This document shows positions 6,143-14,135 of a stretch of 22,440 nucleotides of DNA, piece by piece. The stretch covers positions 3,816-26,255 of the forward strand of contig DCHB01000079.1 in assembly GCA_002314685.1 (NCBI GenBank), in the 5' to 3' direction. Numbering within the stretch: position 1 is the first letter of the stretch; each line of letters opens with the position of its first letter. The stretch comes from Clostridiales bacterium UBA1763 (GTDB lineage Bacteria > Bacillota > Clostridia > Oscillospirales > Oscillospiraceae). Both the position numbers and the translations under genes were made by a program. A model generated the notes under the pieces. That model ran no database searches. It was given only the letters and a program-made list of their open reading frames with translations, and was not told the DNA's origin.

Positions 6143-6918
6143 AAGAATATTCAGGATATAAAATTAACCCCTCCGGAAATATTACGCTCATTATCGAGAC
6201 TCCCGTACCGCGGGAGTCTCAAAGTCGTGTTGCGGCAAAGCTAATGGAGCTTGACAGCACGGTTGAGCAGGTCGGATTTGAGGAAAAAAGCGACAGCACC
6301 GAAATGCGCCTTCAGATGATGGGCGGCGAGTTTTGCGGCAATGCGAGCCTTTCTGCCGCGGCAATGCTTGCATACAGAAACGCTTATGGCGACAGCATTA
6401 TACCCATTGAGGTGTCGGGCGCCGAAAAGCCGCTGAGCATCGTTATTAAAAAGCTCGGCGACGGCGAATACCTCGGCACGGTGTCAATGCCGCTTCCCGC
6501 AGGCATTGAGGAGGTCACGCTCGACTCATACACCCTGCCTATCGTCTATTTTGAAGGCATAAGCCACATTATCTCCCAAGGTCAAATAAGCAAAGAGGTC
6601 GCGGAAAGCTCCATACAGTCATGGTGCCGCAGGCTAAAGCTTGACGGCTTGGGCATTATGAATCTTGACGGCGACAAGCTCACACCCTATGTCTATGTTG
6701 ACCAGACCGAAACGGCAGTATGGGAAAGCTCGTGTGCAAGCGGCTCAACCGCCGTTGCCGCTTACCTATCCAATAAAGCCTCGCAATCTGAAACCGTCAG
6801 ATTAGTTCAGCCGGGCGGCACGATTGAGGTCGCCGCAAATTATTGCGACGGTGCAATACGCGAGATTATGCTCACGAACAATGTCAAAATTATGGGAAAG
6901 CACTTGATTTGTTTATAA
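6139..6918 (+). CDS. CntK-like, DapF-superfamily cofactor-independent amino-acid racemase
   Basis: This predicted cytoplasmic two-cysteine, PLP-independent racemase/epimerase has the diaminopimelate epimerase fold. Its two halves carry C66 in MMGGEFCGNAS and C199 in WESSCASGSTA, the paired thiols that abstract and donate the alpha-proton. The N-terminus (YKINPSGNITLII), EQVGF (44-48), GGEFCGNAS and the C-terminal VQPGGTIEV resemble the staphylococcal histidine racemase CntK, as I recall that sequence, more than housekeeping DapF. The 259 residues fit. It begins with an ATGA overlap on the ATPase stop, and a binding-protein gene follows, so its substrate is probably what the importer brings in. 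No nicotianamine-synthase-like or opine dehydrogenase gene is present, so staphylopine synthesis is not implied. Histidine as substrate is a guess. Confidence 0.8.
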   Translation: MKEYSGYKINPSGNITLIIETPVPRESQSRVAAKLMELDSTVEQVGFEEKSDSTEMRLQMMGGEFCGNASLSAAAMLAYRNAYGDSIIPIEVSGAEKPLSIVIKKLGDGEYLGTVSMPLPAGIEEVTLDSYTLPIVYFEGISHIISQGQISKEVAESSIQSWCRRLKLDGLGIMNLDGDKLTPYVYVDQTETAVWESSCASGSTAVAAYLSNKASQSETVRLVQPGGTIEVAANYCDGAIREIMLTNNVKIMGKHLICL

Positions 6919-6921
6919 TTT

Positions 6922-6956
6922 TTTTGTATCATCTTAAATCGAGAGGGGATACAAAA
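6922..6956 (+). promoter_or_regulatory. Inverted repeat enclosing the ribosome site of the second binding-protein gene
   Basis: TTTTGTATC (6922-6930) is complementary to GATACAAAA (6948-6956). The 17-base loop holds the GAGAGGGG ribosome site, and the last paired base is the A of the ATG. Formed in mRNA, it would limit initiation. A TATAAT at 6914-6919 without a clear -35 could be a weak extra promoter. Confidence 0.45.
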
Positions 6957-7738
6957 TGAAAAGAAAGCTATTATGCCTCGCACTTGCGTTTATAATGGTC
7001 TTCGGGCTGTGCGGATGCAGTGTGGGCGGAAAATATAAAACCGTCAAGTCGCTCGATAAGCAGGAATACTCAATCGGCTTCAGAAACGGCGATTCAACAT
7101 ATCACTATATCGACAAGGCACTAAAGGAATTGAGCTACGAGGGCGTAGTCGATGAGCTCGCGTACAAATGGTTCGGCAGTTCAAAAGCCGTCAGCTTCCC
7201 GTCCGAGAAAAATGCCCTTGAGGAATTGGGCTACATTGAATCGCGCGAGTTTATCATAGGCGTTGACCTCGACTTTGCCCCGCTGTGCATTGTTGACGGC
7301 GAGGATTACAGCGGCTTTGATGTTGAGCTTGCCCGTGCCGTTTGCGAAAAGCTCGGCTGGACACTCAAAATTCAGCCCATTCAGTCGGAAAAGGCGTTCG
7401 TTGAGCTCAATTCGGGCAACATCGACTGTGCATGGGGCGGTGTTGTGCTCGACACGCAGTCGGTTGACTACACAATTCTCGTCACCTATATGTCCGACAA
7501 GCTTGTGATTGCGGCAAAATCGGGTATGTCGGGCTCGTTAAACGGCAAAACGCTTTACATCGGCACTGCGCAGTACTATCTCGATATTCTGACCGAGAAC
7601 GAGCGTATTGCAAACCGCGTGGGACAGATAAGCCGCATTCAAGGCGGTGCACCCGAGTATTTCGACAGCCTGTTTACAGGTGCCTGCGACTTTATTCTTA
7701 CAACCGAATCCGCAGTTGACTATTTCAACACACATTAA
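6956..7738 (+). CDS. Second, divergent, circularly permuted substrate-binding lipoprotein
   Basis: This 260-residue lipoprotein (lipobox LCGC, C21) has the same rearranged order as the binding protein at 3807. Residues 26-75 (QEYSIGFRNGD, then ALKELSYEGVVDELAYKWFG) are the usual C-terminal end of family-3 binding proteins. After a linker, residues 98-260 hold the usual start and middle (EFIIGVDLDFAPL, YSGFDVELARAVCEKLGW, NSGNIDCAWGG). The ligand site has drifted: no Arg follows the GGVV segment, the GT(S/T)G loop is GTAQ, and the Asp of the VDAVxxD motif is not kept. It may bind a different ligand than the first protein, or act as a sensor or accessory subunit. It ends the operon, with a strong terminator right after the stop. 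Confidence 0.8.
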   Translation: MKRKLLCLALAFIMVFGLCGCSVGGKYKTVKSLDKQEYSIGFRNGDSTYHYIDKALKELSYEGVVDELAYKWFGSSKAVSFPSEKNALEELGYIESREFIIGVDLDFAPLCIVDGEDYSGFDVELARAVCEKLGWTLKIQPIQSEKAFVELNSGNIDCAWGGVVLDTQSVDYTILVTYMSDKLVIAAKSGMSGSLNGKTLYIGTAQYYLDILTENERIANRVGQISRIQGGAPEYFDSLFTGACDFILTTESAVDYFNTH

Positions 7739-7775
7739 AAAAGAAGCACTGTTCAATGAACAGTGCTTCTTTTTT
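7737..7775. terminator. Bidirectional terminator between the ABC operon and thrS
   Basis: An 18-bp perfect stem (7737-7754 with 7758-7775) around a 3-base AAT loop starts with A6 and ends with T6. It overlaps the stop codon of the second binding-protein gene and lies 8 bases beyond the thrS stop, serving both converging units. Confidence 0.9.
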
Positions 7776-7783
7776 ATTTTGTT

Positions 7784-9535
7784 TTACTTTGCTCTTGTGG
7801 AAACCTCTTCACTGAGCTTCTCGATGAACTGGTCAACGGGCATTACGCCTTCGTCGCCGCCTGCGCGGGTACGAACGGAGATTGTGCCGTCCTCAGCTTC
7901 CTTGTCGCCTACTATAATCATGTAGGGAATCTTCTGAGTCTGTGCCTCGCGAATCTTGTAGCCGATCTTCTCGTTGCGCAGGTCGGTCTCAACACGCACG
8001 CCCATGGCAGAGAGCTTTGCGGCGATATCCTTGGCGTAGTCGGCGGCTCTGTCTGTGATTGGCATGACCATGGCCTGTACGGGGGAGAGCCACACAGGGA
8101 AGGCGCCTGCAAAATGCTCGGTGATAACGCCGATGAAGCGCTCGATGGAACCGAATACGACACGGTGAATCATGACGGGGCGGTGCTTCTCGCCGTCTGC
8201 GCCGATGTATTCAAGCTCAAAGCGCTCGGGAAGCTGCATATCGAGCTGAATGGTGCCGCACTGCCATGTGCGTCCGATTGAGTCCTGAAGATGGAAGTCA
8301 AGCTTCGGACCGTAGAATGCGCCGTCGCCCTCGTTGACAATATAGGTCTTGCCCATCTCGGTGATTGCTTCCTTGAGGGTGTTCTGAGCAAACTCCCAGT
8401 CCTTCTCATCGCCCATGTGGTCCTCAGGCATTGTGGAAAGCTCTATCTCGTAGGGCAGACCGAACAGCGAATAGACCTCGTCAAAGAGCTTTACAACGCC
8501 CTTGATTTCGTCCTTCATCTGATCCCATGTCATGAAGATATGTGCATCGTCCTGAGTGAAGCAGCGCACGCGGAACAGACCGTGCAGTGCGCCCGACAGC
8601 TCATGGCGGTGAACAAGACCGAGCTCGCCCACTCTCATGGGCAGGTCGCGGTAGGAATGAGGCTCGGACTTGTAGACTATCATACCGCCCGGGCAGTTCA
8701 TGGGCTTGATTGCAAAATCCTCATCGTCGATGAGAGTGGTATACATATTTTCCTTGTAGTGGAACCAGTGACCCGAGGTCTCCCAAAGCTGACGGTTGAG
8801 TATCATCGGGGTTGAGACCTCGACATAGCCGTACTTCTTGTGGATTTCGCGCCAGTACTCGATAAGGGTGTTTTTCAGCACCATGCCCTTGGGCAGGAAG
8901 AAGGGGAAGCCGGGACCCTCATCGGTGAGCATGAACAGACCGAGCTCCTTGCCGAGCTTGCGGTGGTCGCGCTTTTTTGCTTCCTCAATGCGTGCAAGAT
9001 ATGCGTCAAGCTCCTCTTTCTTCATAAAGCAGGTGCCGTAAACGCGCTGAAGCATCTTGCGGTTTGAGTCGCCTCTCCAATATGCGCCCGTGCAGGAGGT
9101 GAGCTTGATTGCGTTGCCCTTAATTCTGCCGGTGGAGTCGAGGTGCGGACCTGCGCAGAGGTCGGTAAAATCGCCCTGCTTGTAGAAGGAAATTACCTCG
9201 CCCTCGGGAAGGTCGTTTATTAGCTCGACCTTATAGGGCTCCTCGCGCTCCTCCATGAGCTTTATTGCCTCTTCTCTGGGCAGCTCAAAACGCTCAAGCT
9301 TAATCTTTTCCTTGCAGATTTTGCGCATCTCCGCCTCGATTTTCTCGAGGATTTCGGGAGTTATCGCAAAGGGTGCGTCAAAGTCGTAGTAAAAGCCGTT
9401 GTCGATTGCGGGACCGATTGCGAGCTTTACCTCGGGGTAAAGACGCTTGACAGCCTGCGCAAGAACATGGCTTGTGGTATGCCGATAGGTGTTCTTGAAT
9501 TCGGGATTTTCAAAAGTGTACTTGTTCTCGTCCAT
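7784..9535 (-). CDS. thrS: Threonine-tRNA ligase lacking the N-terminal TGS domain
   Basis: This enzyme charges tRNA-Thr with threonine. From the ATG at 9535 (GGAGG 7 bases upstream) it is 583 residues, about 60 short of E. coli ThrRS, because the chain begins at the editing domain and has no TGS domain. Editing residues are present: HTTSH (19-23) and CAGPH (C127, H131). The class II core follows: MNCPGG with the zinc cysteine, motif 2 around HRHELSGALHGLFRVRCF, RPVMIHRVVFGSIERF with the zinc histidine, and a C-terminal anticodon-binding domain. An in-frame extension to 9580 runs into the leader terminator and has no ribosome site, so it was not used. Expression is under the upstream T-box. 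Confidence 0.97.
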   Translation of the reverse strand: MDENKYTFENPEFKNTYRHTTSHVLAQAVKRLYPEVKLAIGPAIDNGFYYDFDAPFAITPEILEKIEAEMRKICKEKIKLERFELPREEAIKLMEEREEPYKVELINDLPEGEVISFYKQGDFTDLCAGPHLDSTGRIKGNAIKLTSCTGAYWRGDSNRKMLQRVYGTCFMKKEELDAYLARIEEAKKRDHRKLGKELGLFMLTDEGPGFPFFLPKGMVLKNTLIEYWREIHKKYGYVEVSTPMILNRQLWETSGHWFHYKENMYTTLIDDEDFAIKPMNCPGGMIVYKSEPHSYRDLPMRVGELGLVHRHELSGALHGLFRVRCFTQDDAHIFMTWDQMKDEIKGVVKLFDEVYSLFGLPYEIELSTMPEDHMGDEKDWEFAQNTLKEAITEMGKTYIVNEGDGAFYGPKLDFHLQDSIGRTWQCGTIQLDMQLPERFELEYIGADGEKHRPVMIHRVVFGSIERFIGVITEHFAGAFPVWLSPVQAMVMPITDRAADYAKDIAAKLSAMGVRVETDLRNEKIGYKIREAQTQKIPYMIIVGDKEAEDGTISVRTRAGGDEGVMPVDQFIEKLSEEVSTRAK

Positions 9536-9763
9536 AGTTAGTCCTCCAATATTAAAGACGCCCCTGACGCAATGCGTCAAGGGCGTAATAATTACACGGT
9601 TCCACCTTGATGGTTACTCATCTTACACGTAACGAGTGCGAATCGGAAGCACATTTCCTTGCTTCGGCTCGGGAGTGGTCGCTTACGGGTTTAGCTCAAG
9701 AAGCTTTCAGCCTCGGCTTCTCTCTCTGTGCAGCTATCGCCTGCGTTCTCCGTCATCGCTGAT
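9536..9763 (-). promoter_or_regulatory. T-box leader (threonine) upstream of thrS
   Basis: On the minus strand AAGGTGGAACCGTG (9608-9595) is the T-box element that pairs with the 3' end of uncharged tRNA. An AGAGAGAGAAG region and a Stem I lie upstream. The segment GCGACCACTCCCGAG fits a specifier loop with threonine codon ACC at 9679-9677 followed by A. A terminator hairpin (9557-9586, about 12 bp with one mismatch, then CTTTAATATT) sits between the T-box and the ribosome site. Uncharged tRNA-Thr should favour the antiterminator and turn on thrS. Confidence 0.9.
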
Positions 9764-9769
9764 TTTTTG

Positions 9770-9798
9770 ATTTTATCACTGTTATTCTCTGCTGTCAA
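9770..9798 (-). promoter_or_regulatory. Promoter of the thrS T-box transcript
   Basis: TTGACA (9798-9793) and TAAAAT (9775-9770) are 17 bp apart on the minus strand. The -35 starts only 4 bases past the stop codon of the upstream YtvI-like gene, with no terminator between, so read-through into the T-box is also possible. Confidence 0.85.
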
Positions 9799-9801
9799 GC
9801 G

Positions 9802-10908
9802 TCAATCCGTATGCGGCTTCAATATGCCCGTATTTATATCTACGAGTCCCTCAGCCTTCAGCTCAATGAATATCAGCAGGCTGATAGGCAGGGCAAACAT
9901 TCCGACGCCGCCGCCGAGCTTGAGACCAACCCACAAACACAGCAGTGTTGCCAGCGGATGCAGACCGACCTGCTTGCCGACAATCTTAGGCTCTGCAATC
10001 TGACGCACGACTATGACAACCGCCCACAAAATGGCAAGTCCGATACCTACGGCGATTTTGCCCTGAAGGAGCTTGATTATTGCCCACGGAGCAAGGATGA
10101 TGCCCGAGCCGACGATAGGCAGAATATCAAACACCGCGATGAGCACCGCGATAGCCACAGCGTCGTCAAAGCCGATAAGCAAAAGACCTATGGTTATTTC
10201 CGTGAAGGTCATCAGCAGAATGATAAGATATGATTTGAGATATTTGCCCACGATGACGCCGAGTGCGTGCTTTGCCGTGCGCACGACAACCTGCAGTCTT
10301 GTCGGCATTATGCCGAGGATTGCGGATGAAACACCGTCGTAGTCAAGCGTGAGGAATATTGATGAGATTATGCAGATTACGGTTGCGAGGAAGAAGTTAG
10401 GCAGACTTGCTCCGACGCCCGATGCCCACGACAGAATGTTCACGGACAGATTTACAAACGAGCCGCTGAAGTTTGCCATTACATTGGGCAGTGCCGCCTC
10501 AACGCTGTCTCTTATTTCGGGATTGAAGCGTTCAAGTCTGTTGAGTATATTGTTAATCAGATTTGTTGCCCAGGGCTGAATTTCATCGGTGAACATGGAC
10601 GGAAGCTTGCTCGCCCAGTCAACTATTACCGAGGAAACACCCGCGATAATAAGCACCAAAAGTCCCGCAATCACAAGGTAGCACAGCACTACGAGTATTA
10701 CGGCAAGGAGCTTTTTGTTGATTTTCAGCTTGGATTTTTCCGCTATTACCCTCGCAAGTGACTGCATGGGCAGGGTTATTGCCAACGCAATCAAAAACGG
10801 AGTCAGCGGACCGAGCAGATATTTAATAAACAGTGCAAATATGAGTATTATCGCCGCCCAGTATCCGAATCTCAGCAGAAATCGTCTGTATTTCCTTTGT
10901 TCCTCCAT
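9802..10908 (-). CDS. AI-2E family (YtvI-like) membrane protein
   Basis: This 368-residue polytopic protein belongs to the AI-2E/PerM family (old DUF20). Two N-terminal hydrophobic segments (about 13-48) and one at 66-93 are followed by an extramembrane stretch (about 95-155). A C-terminal bundle carries FDILPIVGSG (about 278-287), a GG-containing loop and the RQIAEPKIVGKQVGLHPL segment typical of the family. The arrangement most resembles YtvI, linked to sporulation in Bacillus; others in the family export autoinducer-2 or act as antiporters, so substrate is open. AGGTGA precedes the ATG. It lies 50 bp after ychF at the end of the long minus-strand run. Confidence 0.88.
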   Translation of the reverse strand: MEEQRKYRRFLLRFGYWAAIILIFALFIKYLLGPLTPFLIALAITLPMQSLARVIAEKSKLKINKKLLAVILVVLCYLVIAGLLVLIIAGVSSVIVDWASKLPSMFTDEIQPWATNLINNILNRLERFNPEIRDSVEAALPNVMANFSGSFVNLSVNILSWASGVGASLPNFFLATVICIISSIFLTLDYDGVSSAILGIMPTRLQVVVRTAKHALGVIVGKYLKSYLIILLMTFTEITIGLLLIGFDDAVAIAVLIAVFDILPIVGSGIILAPWAIIKLLQGKIAVGIGLAILWAVVIVVRQIAEPKIVGKQVGLHPLATLLCLWVGLKLGGGVGMFALPISLLIFIELKAEGLVDINTGILKPHTD

Positions 10909-10958
10909 AAAATCACCTATCTGACACAGTTTGTTAGAAGTATATTATTCCTCGTAAA

Positions 10959-12050
10959 TCACACGTTAAATCTGAACAGGGTTACATCGCCGTCGTGCAT
11001 GACATATTCCTTGCCCTCACTGCGAACAAGTCCCTTTTCCTTTGCCACCGTCATATTGCCGCAGGCCTTGAGGTCGTCAAAGGCAACAATCTCGGCACGG
11101 ATAAAGCCACGCTCGAAATCGGTATGTATTTTACCTGCCGCTTGAGGTGCCTTTGTGCCGTTTTTGATTGTCCATGCTCTGCACTCATCGGGTCCGCAGG
11201 TGAGGAAGGATATAAGTCCGAGCAGTGCGTAGGAGCACTTAATCATGCGGTCAAGTCCCGACTGAGCCATACCGAGCTCCTCGAGGAACATTTCACGCTC
11301 ATCGGCATCGAGTGCGGCAATTTCCTCTTCAATCTTCGCGCAAATAGGCAGGACCTGAGCGCCCTCAGCTTTTGCTATATCGCAAAGCTGCTTGTAGTAC
11401 TCGTTGCTCTCATAATCGGCTATGCCGCCCTCGTCCATGTTCGCGGCATAGATCACGGGCTTAATCGTGAGCAGGTCGCTTGTCGCGATAAGCTCCATAT
11501 CGTCGGGCTCGCACTCATAGCTTCGCACGCTTTTGCCCTCATTGAGATGCTCAAGCAGTCCCTTAAAAACATCCGCCTCGTGCAGGAATTTCTTGTCGCC
11601 CTTAGCATTTTTGTTTGCCTTTTCAATGCGGCGCTCGACCATTTCCATATCAGCCATTATAAGCTCGAGGTCAATAATCTCAACATCGCGCTTGGGATTT
11701 GTGCTTCCCTCGACATGGATTACATTCTCATCGTCGAAGCATCTTACGACATGGATAATGGCATCGGTGTTGCGGATGTTCGACAGAAATTTGTTGCCGA
11801 GTCCCTCACCCTTTGATGCGCCCTTTACGAGTCCCGCTATATCGACAAATTCGATTACTGCGGGCGTATATTTCTTAGGCTCGTATATTGCCGCGAGAAA
11901 ATCAAGGCGCTCATCGGGCACCGTTACCATGCCTACATTGGGCTCTATTGTGCAAAACGGATAGTTTGCCGACTCGGCACCTGCGTTTGTTATCGCGTTA
12001 AACAGAGTTGACTTGCCGACATTCGGAAGACCGACTATACCTAATTTCAT
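10959..12050 (-). CDS. ychF: Redox/ribosome-associated ATPase YchF (Obg family)
   Basis: This 363-residue cytoplasmic P-loop protein of the Obg/YchF family usually prefers ATP over GTP and binds ribosomes. The P-loop GLPNVGKST (7-15) is at the N-terminus, followed by the G3 region DIAGLVKGASKGEGLGNKFL. The base-specificity motif is NMDE rather than the NKxD of GTPases, as is characteristic of YchF. A coiled helical domain lies in the middle. The C-terminal TGS domain (about 278-363) includes TCGPDECRAWTI and ends in DVTLFRFNV. GAGGAG lies 6 bases before the ATG. The gene follows ftsH after a 46-bp gap. Confidence 0.97.
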   Translation of the reverse strand: MKLGIVGLPNVGKSTLFNAITNAGAESANYPFCTIEPNVGMVTVPDERLDFLAAIYEPKKYTPAVIEFVDIAGLVKGASKGEGLGNKFLSNIRNTDAIIHVVRCFDDENVIHVEGSTNPKRDVEIIDLELIMADMEMVERRIEKANKNAKGDKKFLHEADVFKGLLEHLNEGKSVRSYECEPDDMELIATSDLLTIKPVIYAANMDEGGIADYESNEYYKQLCDIAKAEGAQVLPICAKIEEEIAALDADEREMFLEELGMAQSGLDRMIKCSYALLGLISFLTCGPDECRAWTIKNGTKAPQAAGKIHTDFERGFIRAEIVAFDDLKACGNMTVAKEKGLVRSEGKEYVMHDGDVTLFRFNV

Positions 12051-12063
12051 ATATTACTCCTCT

Positions 12064-12094
12064 AAATCAGGCGACATAGCATGCCGCCTGATTT
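12064..12094 (-). promoter_or_regulatory. Hairpin between ftsH and ychF
   Basis: AAATCAGGCG (12064-12073) and CGCCTGATTT (12085-12094) form a perfect 10-bp stem with an 11-base loop. On the minus strand it is followed by the ychF ribosome site rather than a T run, so it is a processing or attenuation hairpin rather than a clear terminator. Confidence 0.5.
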
Positions 12095-12096
12095 AC

Positions 12097-14121
12097 TTAT
12101 TCTTTGTTTTCCTCGGGCTCAGCGGCATCCGTCTCGGGTTCGTCGCTTATGCCTGCCGAGGCATCCGTCTCGGGCTCATCGTCAAACATGGCGATTTTTC
12201 TTGCAGGACGCTCGATTGTGCTGTCGTTTCTTGCAAGCTTGCCCGCCTTTTCGCTCTCGGGCATAAACTCATGGTGCTCGAAGTAGTAGTTAAACTCATC
12301 GGCATCCATGGTCTCATGAATGAGCAGGTATTCGGCGATTGCCTTGAGCTCGTCGGCGTGCTCGGAGAGAATTTTCTCGCACAGTGCCGCCGCCTCGTCA
12401 AATATACGCTTGACCTCCTCGTCTATCAGACCTGCGGTCTCCTCGGAGTAGCTCTTTGTCGTGCCGAAATCGCGTCCGATGAAGATGCTGTGGTCGGAGC
12501 TGTCGTACAGAATGGGTCCGAGCTTTTCGGACATACCGTAGCGCATGACCATGCTTCTTGCCATGGAGCTTGCCTGCTGAATATCGCCCGATGCGCCTGT
12601 TGAAATATCGTCGAGGAACAGCTTTTCTGCAATTCTGCCGCCGAGCGACATTACGATGTTTTCAAACAGCTCGCTCTTTGACCGGAAGTTTTCCAAATCC
12701 TCCTGCGGGCGGAACAGGGTGAAGCCGCCTGCCATACCGCGTGGAATTATTGTTATATAGTGCACGGGGTCAACATTTTTGAGGTATCTGCCCGCGACTG
12801 CGTGTCCAGACTCGTGATAAGCGGTGAGGCGCTTTGCCTTGTCGCTCATCTTTCTGCTCTTCTTCTCGGGTCCCATTTCAACCTTGAGGATAGCCTCCTC
12901 GCAGTCCTCCATGGTAATAAAGCGGTGCTTGCGGCGAACTGCAAGCAGTGCCGCCTCGTTCATGAGGTTTTCAAGGTCAGCGCCCGAAAATCCCGGAGTG
13001 CCCTTTGCAAGGGAGTTGAGGTCAACATCCTCGGCGAGGATTTTGCCTCTTGCGTGGATTTTCAGTATTTGCTCTCTGCCCTTAATATCGGGCATTCCGA
13101 CATAAACCTGACGGTCAAAGCGGCCGGGACGCAAAAGTGCGTTGTCGAGGATGTCGGCACGGTTTGTTGCCGCCATAACTATGACGCCCTCATTGTTGCC
13201 GAAGCCGTCCATTTCAACGAGAAGCTGATTGAGCGTCTGCTCGCGTTCATCGTGTCCGCCGCCGAGACCTGAGCCTCTCTGACGGCCGACAGCGTCAATC
13301 TCATCAATGAATATAATTGCGGGAGCAACCTTCTTTGCCTGGTCGAACAAATCACGCACGCGGCTTGCGCCTACGCCGACATAGAGCTCGACGAAGTCAG
13401 AGCCCGAGATTGACAGGAACTGTACGCCTGCCTCACCCGCCACTGCCTTTGCAAGCAGGGTTTTACCCGTGCCCGGAGGTCCTACAAGCAGTACGCCCTT
13501 GGGTATGCGTGCGCCCATGCTTGTAAAGGCTCTCGGATTGCGCAGGAATTCAACAAGCTCCTGCAGCTCCTCTTTTTCCTCGTCGGCACCTGCGACGTCG
13601 GCAAAGGTCTTCTGCACCTTCTCCTCGCTTCCGAGGCGGGTTCTCGCCTTGCCGAACTTGTTTATTCCGCCGCCGCCCATTCCGCCGCCGCCGTTTGCCT
13701 TATTCATCATTACAATCCAGAAGACCATAAATCCGACAAACAGTGCGTAGGGTATAAGCTGAAGCCACCACGAGGACTGAACGGGCTCAATCTGGAAATC
13801 CTCGATTATGCCTGCCGCATACTGTTCCTCGATAAGGTCGCCCAAATCGTCGTAAAACAGCGAGAAGCTATACATATCGTAGTATATTTCCTTGACGCCT
13901 TTTGCTTCACTTGCATCTCTGACCTTCATGGTCAGGCGGTTTTTGGTGCCGTCATAGGTAAATGACTGCACCTTTTCATTTGTGAACAGGTCCTTGACCT
14001 GCGCATAGCTTAATTGGTCGGGGTTTTCGGTGTTTAACAGCGTGAATATTGTGCAGGCAAGCAGCACTGCAATCAGCAGATAAAAGCCGATATCCCTTGA
14101 GCGATTTCTCTTAGGAGTCAA
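12097..14121 (-). CDS. ftsH: ATP-dependent zinc metalloprotease FtsH
   Basis: This membrane-anchored hexameric AAA+ protease degrades misfolded membrane proteins and selected regulators. Residues 11-30 form the first membrane segment, about 32-115 the external domain and 118-140 the second segment, followed by a Gly-rich linker (143-152). The AAA module has Walker A GPPGTGKT (214-221), Walker B IIFIDEIDAVG (269-279) and the second region of homology around ATNRADILDNALLRPGRFD. The protease has zinc motif HESGH (436-440). Length 674 is normal. The C-terminal tail is acidic and repeats DEPETDA twice. The start is TTG at 14121, with AGAGGAAG upstream and no better in-frame start. It lies 14 bp after hpt, the usual tilS-hpt-ftsH order. 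Confidence 0.97.
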   Translation of the reverse strand: MTPKRNRSRDIGFYLLIAVLLACTIFTLLNTENPDQLSYAQVKDLFTNEKVQSFTYDGTKNRLTMKVRDASEAKGVKEIYYDMYSFSLFYDDLGDLIEEQYAAGIIEDFQIEPVQSSWWLQLIPYALFVGFMVFWIVMMNKANGGGGMGGGGINKFGKARTRLGSEEKVQKTFADVAGADEEKEELQELVEFLRNPRAFTSMGARIPKGVLLVGPPGTGKTLLAKAVAGEAGVQFLSISGSDFVELYVGVGASRVRDLFDQAKKVAPAIIFIDEIDAVGRQRGSGLGGGHDEREQTLNQLLVEMDGFGNNEGVIVMAATNRADILDNALLRPGRFDRQVYVGMPDIKGREQILKIHARGKILAEDVDLNSLAKGTPGFSGADLENLMNEAALLAVRRKHRFITMEDCEEAILKVEMGPEKKSRKMSDKAKRLTAYHESGHAVAGRYLKNVDPVHYITIIPRGMAGGFTLFRPQEDLENFRSKSELFENIVMSLGGRIAEKLFLDDISTGASGDIQQASSMARSMVMRYGMSEKLGPILYDSSDHSIFIGRDFGTTKSYSEETAGLIDEEVKRIFDEAAALCEKILSEHADELKAIAEYLLIHETMDADEFNYYFEHHEFMPESEKAGKLARNDSTIERPARKIAMFDDEPETDASAGISDEPETDAAEPEENKE

Positions 14122-14135
14122 TTTATCACTTCCTC

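Noticed and set aside
6139..6918. Housekeeping DapF of lysine synthesis, or part of a staphylopine locus
   Set aside because: The sequence segments and context (transport operon) favour a CntK-like racemase over DapF, and neither a nicotianamine-synthase-like nor an opine-dehydrogenase gene is nearby.
7763..8815. Two plus-strand open frames (7763-8281 and 8291-8815)
   Set aside because: Both are antisense to thrS, which is certain from its motifs. The first also begins inside the terminator region.
10995..11816. Plus-strand open frame of 273 codons
   Set aside because: It is antisense to ychF; length comes from codon bias of the real gene, and no domain is recognisable.
12013..13272. Plus-strand open frames (12013-12603 and 12760-13272)
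   Set aside because: They are antisense to ftsH with no recognisable domain or start site.
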